A stretch of DNA of 64,000 nucleotides from a virus. The translations under genes and the position numbers were made by a program. This document shows positions 1-12,000 of this stretch, piece by piece (position 1 is the stretch's first letter; each line of letters opens with the position of its first letter). The stretch covers positions 31,046-95,045 of the IMG/VR virus record IMGVR_UViG_3300044716_000122; one strand, written 5' to 3'. The notes below the pieces were generated by a model that saw only the letters and a program-made list of their open reading frames with translations, was not told the origin of the DNA and made no database searches.

Positions 1-3000
1 ATCTTTAAGAGTAAGTTCAGATTGTGAAATAGTAGTAAGATCTATTATATTCTTTCTAGACAAGTTGTAGTCTTTGTAATAGTTTAAAGTAACAGGAATA
101 TTTTTACTACCATATAACTCTGGATGATTTTCCTTAAAGCGAGCTGTAAAAGAATCCATAAACTCTGAAGTACCTTCTTCTAACTGTGCTTCGTAACTTG
201 AGATAAAGTTAGTAATTACAGAAGACATAGGGAAAGTATAGATAGACTCAGGAATCAAAGGCAAGTAAGAGTCAAACTTTTTATTAAGTTGTGTACCCAA
301 AATACCTGCATAAGCAAACGCTTTAAAGAATCCTTGCATATCTGCTATCAACTGCGCATCAGATAGATTAGTAGGATCTAAAGAAGGATGAGACCAGTTA
401 AAGCCTTTTTCAAACTCCTCTTTGTAGATATCTACAGAGAACTCTAGCTCAGTCTGTTTTAATCCTGTTCTTACAAATGTAGAGTTGATATCAGAGTTAA
501 TAGACACTAAGCCAAAGATATCGTTCTCAGCAGTGATTCCTCGTTGAATAAGTCTAGACTTAAGATTCGTATACAAAGAACCTATGTTTCCAGGATTCTT
601 CTTGTCCAAGAACTGTTCAAACATACCTGCTTGAGGTACGTTATTTAAGAACAAAGCATACAACAAGTCATTCTTAAACACTCTAGAGTAACGATCATAG
701 TCAAGTTTACGATTAGTTTCCTTAGCAACAGCAAACTGTCTTAAAATTCTATTTGTAATCTTAGGGTTAGCAGAGATAGGGAATACCTCAACAAACTTAT
801 CCAATACACCTTGTTGTACTTGGAAAGGAGACACTACAGTATTTCCTATTACATCTAGCAAACCTTGTCTGTTAAATATTGTACTCTTCTCTCCACCTTC
901 TTTTAAGTAAGGAATAAGTTCTAAAGAAGCAGAACGGAAAGACTCAAAGTTCTGTGGTGAGAATGTATCGTAGTCTACAGCCAAAGAAATTGTAGCTAAG
1001 TCTCTTGTTTGATCTTCTAACTCCAAGAATACAGCCAAACGTCTTACATCAAACAAAGGCTCTTCTTTATTGAATAGTTCTTCACGAGCTGTCTCTTGAG
1101 TTGTCTTAGCATACATCTGTGAGTAAACGTTAGAGATAAACTTGTTACGACTAATTGCACCGTACTTATTCCTAGAGTTATTAATTAAAGTAGCCTCTAA
1201 GCTATTCTCAGGAACTCTTTCTAGTATAGTCTCAAGAATATCTTCAAGCGACTTACCCTTAGAGTAATCTAAAATAGAAGAACGGAACTTTTTACCATCA
1301 ATTACACTAGGCTTATTTATTAAGTTTACAATGTCATTAAATCTTGTACCAGCCATCAAAACATAATTTACTACAGGAGTAATCAAGTTGTTTAGACCAA
1401 TCGAAGCAATACCATCATTCTTTTCAATATCTACGTGTGCACTAATTGTCTCTCCAGACATCTTAGAGATACGTGTACCATCTACGTTGTTGACTCTACT
1501 GAAGTCAATATATCCGTCAGTAGTACGATTTGACTCTAACAAATATCTTCTAACTGATTTCTCGTCTTCTCTGTAGAAGGTAGTCTTCTGAAGCAAAGAA
1601 TGGAATACGTTATTCTTAGCGTCAGTACCCAAAGCAGTCTTATAAGTATTCAAAGAGAATACATATAACTGATAGATAGGACTAATCAAGTTAGTAAGAC
1701 TTGCAGTAGTAGAATCTGATTTAGTTCCGAACTCTTTAACTGCTTTGTCAATTGTTTCAATAGTGTTGGGAGTAATCAAAGCTTCAAAGATCTCTGGTTG
1801 ACTCAAACGATTAGAGATGTTCAAAAGCAAAGCGTTAGCATATCCGTTTCTAAGATTCTTAAGGTCTTGCAATAAAGATTTTTCTTCCTTTACTAAGTCA
1901 CCTACCCACTCATTCAAGTCTGCTAGGCTATTAGACAATTCTTTTTCAGAAGTAGTACGTAAAACGTTCTTAATTCTTCTTATCTTATCAATGGTTTCTG
2001 CAGATTTTTGCTGCTTTTCAGGAACAAGTTCTCCAGAGAATTTTTTACGAAGTGTTTCCAAGTCACCTTCTGTTACACCTGCATCCATCAACTCTCCTTC
2101 TGATACTCCTTTAAGAGACTTAAGTTCTTGGTAAAGATTACCTAAACGACTGCTAGCATCAAAACCGTTAGTAGTAAGGATATTTCCTAACTCATCTAGA
2201 AGTTCTTTTTTCTCTTCAGTGTACTGTCTCTTAAGCTCTCTAGTTTCTTTTAAGTCAGCAAGCAACTCTTTCTTTCTAACTATTAAGTCTTCTGGAGTAC
2301 TTACTCTGTCTATTAGCATGCTTCCATCATTATTTATAGATGGATCGTAACAGAATAGTTTATCAATATCGTAATCCGATCCAGACTTAATTACCATCTC
2401 ATCGGGAACTAAGATAATCTCTCCACTCTCTTCAGGTAGAAACTCAACTATTTCAAAGTTTTCCATAGTGTTATATCCTTGACCAGGAATACGGATAGCA
2501 ACCATAGACAACTGAGAAGCATAAGTATTTCTAAACTGAGCATCTTTGAGTGCTTCGTTAAGTCTTGTAAGAGCTGTGTAAGGATTTACAGGAATACCAT
2601 TTGCATCAAGTTCCCCAATAGGTTGATTGTCTATAGGAGATAAGAGATTTAACAAAGGATAGTATCCTTTAGAGAAAGATATAATAGCTTCTGCTTTAGA
2701 AATTTTACCGTCTACAATATCATAGTACTTAAGTTTTCTGCTGGGTCTAATTAAAGATACAGGATACTGTACTCGCTGTGCTCCAGGAATCTTTTGACGT
2801 ATGATTTGATTTTTAACACTAGCAACAATTGCACTCTCCATAATAGTACGATCAATCATACTATCTAGGGTATACATAAGAGTATTATCAGTCTTTAACT
2901 GTAGTAAGTCTTTTGTAGACTCAGCTGCATTCTTCTTAGAGATTTCTTTTATCAAGAATTCAACTAACTTCTCTTTATCTTGTAGTTGTTCTAAGAAGTT

Positions 3001-6000
3001 AAGTTTATCAAAGTTAGTCAAGTTTTCAATAATTGACTTATACTCTTGATATCCAGCCAATTCAGACTCTGTAGTAGCATCCTTATAAACAAGTTTACGG
3101 AACTGAGTACTAAAGATACTGTTAAAGTCTTCTTTATTCTCAATCAATACTTGTTCTTTAAGATACTTAAGATCTACTACTCCTGTAGGAACAGCTTGTG
3201 ACTTAACTTTACCTTTACCATCAAACAAACTTACTGGTGCTATTGTCTCAGAAATCTTAGTACCTGAACTAAATACTGCATAGTCTGCAGAAGAAGTATG
3301 TAACTTTTGTAGAATAGAAGCAAGTTCTGGATTATCTACCATTTCAGAAGGTAAGATAGGTTTCATAGAGTACTTGTGGAATACAGGTACTGACTCTCCG
3401 CTTTCTATTTTATTGTGTCCAGAGTACTGAAGTTTCTTAATAGTAAATTTATAAGTAGATTTCTTGTTAAGTAAAGCCTCTAGTTCTTCTCTGACAGTAT
3501 CTTCTGCATAATCAGGAGCAGTCTGTAACTCTAAGTATTTTTTATAGATGTCATCCTGTCTCTTAAACTCTTCCATCATTTCTGGAGTAACTCCAGTAGA
3601 GATAGAATAGAACTTACGGAAGAAATCTATAGTACAGAAAGCCGCAGCATCTTGCTTAGCAGAGCTTTTATCGTTTGTGTAAGCGTCTTTATTTTCTCCG
3701 TATGACTTACTCTTAGAAGCAGTAGTAGACTTAACAGCTTCATCCTTAAGAACTATATAAGATATTTGATCAATATTAGCTCTGTTTGGATTTACTTTAA
3801 TGTTATTTTGTTGAGCGTAGGTGTGAAGTGCATCTCTTCCAGAGTTAACACTTAAGCCAGACTGACCTGATTCTAAATACTCTAAGTTCTGTGGATCAAT
3901 AATAGCATAAGAACCAAATGCATTCCAAGCACTTAAACGCTTTTCAATATCTTTAACATTCTTGTAGTAATAAGGATGTCCAAAGAAAAGTTTATGTTGC
4001 TCTATTCTTCCAATAGCAGAGAAGAAGTGATACTTCATAAGTTCTGAGTCAGGAAGGTTATAAGTCTCCCCTAAGATAATCTTAGATTTGTTAGCCTGAG
4101 AATTAATGTACTGTCCAAATCTAGTGTAGATATCTTTGTTTCCATTAATAGATTCAAATATCTTGTCTAAAGACATATTAGATGCAGGACTCTTGAATGC
4201 ACTAAATAAAGCAGTCCTTTGTTCTGGAGTGAAAATCTTGTGGAAGTAAGTAAGCTTTGGACTTCCATCAGTATCGTAAGCGTCAATCTTAAACTTATTA
4301 GAACCCTTAGCAGTAACCTGAACCTCAGCTTCAATCAAAGGGACAATTCTTTTTATAAATAAATCATAAGGAACTTGATCAGCACCACTCAAGATAAATG
4401 GATCAGCTTGGTTATTAGCTGGCAATAATCCTAAGTAGTCTCTAAGCTTTCTATCAAATACTAAACCTCTTGTAGTTGACTTACCACTTAAGCGATTAAT
4501 CTCTTCAATTCCTGCTTTAGTTAATCCGATAATATCTGAGTAGTGTTTCTGTGATTCGTTAGAGTCAATAGTCTTTTCACCTTCAATATCTTTGATACCA
4601 AGTAGGTTACCTAACTCTACTTTACGAGGTACTTCAATACCTTGATATTTGTCTTTTCTTCTTTTACCTCCTTCGTTAAACAAGTAAGATAAAACAAAAG
4701 AAGACTTAGCGTTAGGATTGTTTTGTGGATTTAAGTGAGGTAACTCAGCATAAACTTCATCAAGTGTAGGATACAAATTACCATCATTCAAGACATTTAA
4801 AGTCTTACTCATAAATGTATGTTGATTGATAGACCAAATCTGTTTGTTAACAGCATTGTATCTCATGTCATTTACATACTGAGGATTAGCTTCTACTTCA
4901 TATTGAATAACAGAACTTACGTTACCACTTTCTCCTGCTACCTTAACATCTTCTTCATTTACGTGATCAGAAGAAAGATCACTCAATGGTTCCATAATGT
5001 AAGCCTGAGTCTGAGACAAAGACTTAAGTTTATTATAAATTAATTTAACTAATCTTTCCTGTACATCAGCATTCTCTTTGACAAATAACTCTTCTGCATT
5101 AGGACTCAAGTTAAAACCTAAAGGCTTCAACATTTCCAAAAGACTTAAGTTATATTCAGCAAAGTCCTCTTCATCTTTTGGAGCAGTAGGAACACCTGGG
5201 AAAGTAGCAAAGTATTTATCTGTATCTAAATAGAAAGTTCCTGTAGTGTTATTTCTTTTAGAGTAAGCACTAGGATTTAAAGAGAAGTCTGTATCAAACT
5301 TACTGCGAAGGTTAATAGCATCTAAAGACTGTGCTTGGAATATTTTTGTCTCTTTAATATTTCCCTCTTCGTCTCTTGTAATTTCTGTAGTATATCCTTC
5401 AATGTAAGGCATACTAAAAATTTTATAGAACTCATTCTTAAAGTTAAGCGAACTTCTCTTATCAATACTCTCAGTGGGAGAAGGGAGATAACTTATAAAT
5501 TGTTGGAACTGAGGGTACTCCTCTTTTAATTCTTGTAATCTAGAATAAAGATCTTCATAAGAATTACTGCCTGACAACCTACGTTGTAAGATGTTCCAGT
5601 TTATATTAAAGTCACTGAGTCTAGGTACACTGTATACAGGATGCAATACAATCTCTCCGTTTTCGTATCTAGGAAGCGTTTTAAGAGCATTAATTAAAGT
5701 CTGTGAAGCAATCTGCTTCTGAGACATTTCATTCACGCTAGCCTCAAAAGTAGCAAACTCTACATTAGCTTGTTCTATAGAAACAATCTGTTCAGAAACC
5801 AACTGCTTTCTAATGTTATCACTAAATAAAGTAGAGTTAGTTTTATGAAACTGTGTAACGTTATTAAAGTCTTCCAGGATCTTTCTTAAGTTCTCGATAG
5901 TAGGAAGAAGAGACTCATCATTGTTTTTATTATATTGTTCTACTAGAGAGTCATGATCGTCTAGTAAACTCTTAGCTAAGTAACTATAAGTTTTGTTTGC

Positions 6001-9000
6001 TGCTACAGGGCTAGAAAGTACGTTGATAAGCGTAGCATTTTGATTAGCAAACATGTTGTTAGCCAAGTAAACATAAATACTATCTAGGTCATCCAAGAAA
6101 GCCTTAGAGTCTTTGTAAGACAAAGAAGTTATGTTTCCTGCCTCATCCTCGTATACGTACTTACCAGAGAACAATTGAATAAAGTACTGGTTAGCTTCTT
6201 TACGTTTGAATTGAGTCAAGTTACCCCTATACAAGCGAGAGAAGTAATGATCAACTGTCTTCTTATCAGAGAGCAGGTTAGAGATAAAGTCCCAAATTTG
6301 TTTAAAGATAGATTTAGATTCTTTTGCTTCTGCAATAGATACTGGAAGAACTTTACCTTCACTTAAAGCATAAGCTCTAAAGTCTTCTGCAAGTTTTTCT
6401 TCTAGTTCTACAAAAGACAAATCTCCATAGATGCTTCTTGCTTCTGCATACAAAGCTGCCTTCTGCTCAGGAGTTAAATACAACTGAGAGAATTCATGCC
6501 ATGCTTCGTGGTAAGCTTCTGCATAGTTAGCTCCCTCAAACAAGAAGATACCTGCTTTAGACCATACAGCATAAGCTTCAGGATGACTGATAGTGTTATC
6601 AAAGATAAAAGGAGTGTTCTTGAAGATAGGATGATTAGCTACCCAGTTCTTAGCAGCTTCATTTTGTTTCTTGGTAATGTTATTTCTTAAGGTCTTGTTC
6701 CTATTAAATTTTACAGGACCTTCACCCGTATTAAGATTGTTTAACGTACTACGTAAACGATCAATCTTAGAAGTTGTAGGTGCAACAGGTTGTTCTAAAG
6801 CAGCTATTTCTAAATCGTATCTAAAATTAATCTCATCTCTTTTTTCTTGCCTAGTTTTCTGATCTTGCTCGTTTTTAGCAAGACGTTCTTTCTGTTCTCT
6901 TGTTGGGAATTCTTCAAGTATTAAGGGGTATAGAAGTTCTACATTCTCTTCTCGACTCAACTCCTCTTGTCTTCTTTTTTCTATACCCGCTTTAGCATCT
7001 ATAGGTTGTGTAGCAGCAGGTTGAACAGGAAGATTATCGTTAGTAGCATCAACTACATCAGATACATTAGGTTCAATAACTCTGTAGTCTGGACTAAATG
7101 ATAGAGTTCTGTTTTCTTCTCTAATAAAAGTAGCACCGAACTCAGGGCTCTTAACAAAGTCTGAGTATGTGTTGTAGTTTTTAGTAACTACTTCTCCAGA
7201 CTCTTTAACAACTAATGCTGTGTAAGGAGCATTCTGTTCTACTAATCTAGCACTAACTAGCTTATAGGAAGACTCTCCTAGTTTAAGCAAGTCTTCTTGT
7301 TGATTCTTAGAAGGTTTGATATATTTCTTCTTGTCCTTACCTTCTACTGGATATTCAACAACTATTTTATTTCCAGAAGTTGCAGTAAGATAAAGGTTAG
7401 CTTTCTTAAAGAAACGCATACCACTCTTAGCACCCCCCTCTTTAGTTTTTACAAAAGTAGAGTTAACCTGCTGACTCATGTAATCTAGGAAGATAGCAGC
7501 ATCTGTTCTGATAGACTCGCTTAGAGTCTGAGGTAAAGTACCATTGTTAAAAGCATTTATAAGAGTCTGTACAGTATTACCATTAGTAGGAATACTAACA
7601 CCTGTGTAAGGGTTACGTGCTCCTTCTTTTACGATGTGTACACTTCCAGGATTTAACACATAATTCTTTTGTGCTCCTGTAAGAGTTCTAGAGATAGGAT
7701 CTGTGTGCACGTAGATGTTTTCTCCTACAGCTTTTGCTAGAGGACGAGCATCTTGAGCACCCCAACCATATCCAGATACTACTCCGTTTATAGATGATAC
7801 TATAATCTTACCTTCTGTTGCTTGCTTGCGTACAGAAGCCATCTCTGGACTTACGTTTTTATTAGGAAGAACAGGAACAGAAATTAAAGAAGTCTTAGCC
7901 TTAGATGGCTTACCTAACTTAGTAAACCTAACTAACTCTCCGTCTGAATTAACAAATACACTAGAGATACCAGAACCAATCTTTGAAGGATTCTCTTTAA
8001 CATACTCCATGAAAGGTTGATTGTGAATAGGTACTCCGTTAACAGTTAAGAGAGAAACCAACTCAGTCTTTTCTTCTTCAGTCAAAGAAGACTTTTCCTT
8101 AAATGCTTTAAGTCTTTCTACCTTGGGAGCATCAAAGATAAATTCATAGATACCCATTACAGATTGTATACGAAGATCCAAATCTGTTACTTTGTTTGCA
8201 CGAGTATCTTCAGAGTAAACAGTAACTATATTATCTATTAAAAGAGCTGCAGGATCTTGAACAGTTTGATTCTCTTTATTAGTTGTGATTGTAGCTATGT
8301 GTAAGCCACGTTCTCCCTTAATAGTAAATTCTTTATCTTCTTTAGCTTTAGTTTCCTGAGCTGACTCGTAGTTGTCTGATTCGATTACACTATCCGTAAT
8401 TAACTCAGGCGCTTCTTCTATTACCTCATCTGTTGTAGGTACGTTTACTATATCTTCTGGAGTAGCTGTTTGAGATACTTGAGTTTGAGAAACTAACTTA
8501 GCAATTACGCCTTGTACAAATTCTTTTCTTTTACCTGTAACAAAAGTAAGTCCGCTTACATCAACAATACCTTCAGATGCTTTTGCAAATGTATCTTCAA
8601 TACTCTGAGCATCATCAGGATAAAGACCTAAGAGAGCACTTCTAACTTGATTTAAGTTTTCTAGATTGTCTAGATTTCTAAGAGCATTCTTAATTAATTC
8701 AGATACTTGTCCTTTAACTTCATCAATGTCTGCATCTGGATTAGATACTAGATCATTGAGGTCAGATAAAAGCAAAGCGTACTCATCAAATACATCTTGA
8801 TCTACATCTAGTACTTTTCCAGGAGTAGGTTTTTGAGTAGGTGTAGGTACTTCTTGGGGTTGAGGACTAAAGTTATTAACTATAGGAGCATTTAGTCTAG
8901 CTTCCATAGCAGCCTTATTCATTTCAAGGATTTTAGCTCTAGTATTATTAGCATCTAATCCTAAAACAGCTTTACCATAATCATTGTAAATGATTGTATT

Positions 9001-12000
9001 TAGTTGATTCTCTAAAGCAGTAAGTTCGTCAGGATTCTGTTCCTTAAGTATCTTATGCAATTCTAATTGTTGAGCTAAGTCGAATCTTTGACTACTAGTT
9101 AAGTGATCATGAACACCTTCTTCTAATTCTCCCGACTCTAATTCTTCAGGAGATAACTCAGCAATTGCAAGTAGTTTTTCTTGCAAAGCTTTAGTCTCTG
9201 GATTTTGTAAGTTACGAGTTGCTTCAAACTGAAACTCTCCTTCATTTAAAATCTGTCTTGTAGAAAGTTCGTCTAAGATATTTTGAATTAACTCAGGAGC
9301 ATTAGGTCCAGGTTCTGTAGGTTGTATTAAAGGAGAGTTTTCTAAAGTATACTGTGCATCAATTGCATTCATCCTATCAACTGCAGGATAAAAAGTATGT
9401 GCTGCAAGTTGTAACTCTAACCTTGTAAGGTTTTGTGGATTAGTATCAAGTGTTTGACTAAATCTTCCAAGTCTTTCTTGAATGCTAGCATCTATCTTGT
9501 CTTGGAATTTTTTATACTCCTCACTTACAAAAGTATATCTGTCATCGTTAACAGGAACACTTAAAAGAGATTGTCTTGTTTGTTCTGCTATTCCTATAAG
9601 AGTAGATAGATTAGTATCTGCATTTGTTGCAGCATTTGCTTGTGTTTCAAACAATTTACTAATGATAGATTTCTTTTCTGTTTCATCTAGTCCTACATAC
9701 TTGTCTGCAAGTTTAACAGTACTTAAGATAGAGTTACTAGTATTGGCTAATAGATCTTCATAACTCTTTACTTGTTCAGGAGATAATTCAGTAGTATCTA
9801 CGTTTAATAAATCTTCTTGAAACAAACGATTATTAAAGTGTGCAAACTGAAGTTCTTTGTCATCTAGTAGATTGGTTAGACTTTTAACATTGTTAAGTTC
9901 AGTCATACTATCTAATCTTCTAGCAATGTTATCAATGGCCGCAGTCTTCTTTAAACCTTCTTCTTTAGTTATCTGTTGATTAGATACTCTATTTGCAATT
10001 AGTTGTTTGTATTGTTCAGGATTGTTTGCAATGTTCCATCTAGCTTGACTTAAACGTTCCTGCCTCATTGCATTCCTAGAACTCAAGTTAGTTGCGCCTG
10101 ATATAAACAAAGACGGGATAAACCCTTCTATGAAAGTATCTAAGGTAGAACTTAAGTTAAACTTATTAGTCTCTTCTACTTCAAAGTTTTGTTGAGTAGA
10201 GTATTTATCTACAAGATAGTTACCAGCTAAAGCTGCAACTTCTTCAAATGCTTCTTGAGTAGCACCCGATACAAGTCTTCTAGTTGCAGTAGGAGCCATT
10301 AACAATGCTGCGTTAAACTTAGACAAAGAATTTTTTGGAACTAATCCTAATAGTATATCTCTACGTCTAGTAAGATTACTTAATGCAGTAGGATCTAGCT
10401 TACCTAGTTTTGCAAACACATCATCTAAAGCACCATAAGCAATTCCTCCATCAAATAATTTCACATCTGGAGTAATACTCTCTGTAAGTCCTTCTACAAT
10501 TGCTCTGAGACCTGCTACTCTAAAAGCAGTACTTCCATCTTTAAAGTTTGAACGTTCTTCTGCATAGAATCTAGGAAAGGTAGTTGCCGTAACAGTACCC
10601 ATAGTAGAAATTCTAGGAGCTACACTCTTTAAAAAAGTAGCTGTATTAGCTTCAGATAAGCCTGCGGCACCTGCTACTCTAGCCCAACCGAAACCTGCAG
10701 TTCTTGCTCCCATACCTATTCCCTTAGAAAGAAAAACAGTATTAAGCACATCCATAGAAATTGGAAGAATCTGTTCAGCAGGAGACCAAAAGTTCCAAGT
10801 CGTATTACCTTTTTTATCTGTCCAGCTTACTTGACTAAAAGTAACTTTGTTATCATGAATATCACGAGTTATCTCAGAGTCATCAATCTTGTTATTCTTA
10901 TTTAAATCTTTACCAACAAAAAATGTTGGAGGAGCAATATAATCAGCCTTAGATCTTAGTCTATAAGCTCCTGAAGGATCATCAAGTAATGAATGTATTC
11001 CCGATAACTGTTTAGCTACATTAGAACGGTAGTATCCTACGTTTCTACTAAGTGTTTCAGCCCAAGAACCTTGATCTCCTTCTGCAAGTCTTTCGTTTTT
11101 AAAAACTTCTTGTTTTTGTTTTGCTTTTTTACGACTATACTCTTCTGGATAAAAACTTTTTAAATAAGTATCTTCTACAGTCAAGGGTTTTAGTTTTTCA
11201 CTTAACTTCTTAACATAGGATAGTTCTTGATTTAAAGATGTTTTTTGTATTGCAAGTAGATTCTTTTGTTCTTGATTATAAGTATCTTTTATCTTATTAT
11301 CAATATCAGAAATTTGTTTTTCATAGTCATAGATCTTATTATCCGCAGCATTCTTAATAGCATAGTTATACTGCATCTCCATACCAGCATTTAAGTCTTG
11401 ATCTGTAGAAAAGTAAGAAGCTTTATAAGCAGCTAGATCCTCAGGATTATAAAGTCTAGACCCTACCCTATTAGATTCTAAATCAGCTAGTTGATTAATA
11501 ATATCTTCATTTTTTGTTTGCTTAGACTTTAAAGCAAAGCTTAATCTTTTATTTGTAGCATCAAAAGTACTTAAGAACTTTTCTCGATCTTGTAATGTAT
11601 TTTCTGAAAGGTAGGCATCAAAGTTTTTGCTAGCTCGTTTAGAACGATTAATTCCATTGACTTGTTCAACCATATCAGAATATGATTTTCTTAATGATTC
11701 TTTATCGACAAAACTAAGAGTTGAATTAGCAATTTTATTATACTTATCTCTTAACTCTCCCAAAGCTTTTTGACTTTCTTCAATTGTACCTTCAGTTAAG
11801 GTCTTTTTAAAGATAGAAGCGGCAGAGTTAATATTTTTCTTTGTTTCTGCATCCGCATCTACCATCTTAGCAGTAAGATCCCCAAAAGCCAAATCACCTG
11901 CTTGTTTCAAAAAGGACTGACCTTCAACAGATTGTTTTGCTTTATCTAGAGATAAGTCACTTGTTAAAATACTACTAACACCTGACTCAATCTGTTTATC

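Noticed and set aside
1388-9763. Short plus-strand frames opposite the giant gene
   Set aside because: All are antisense to one continuous minus-strand frame of more than 12 kb, with no ribosome binding sites and low-complexity hydrophobic composition.
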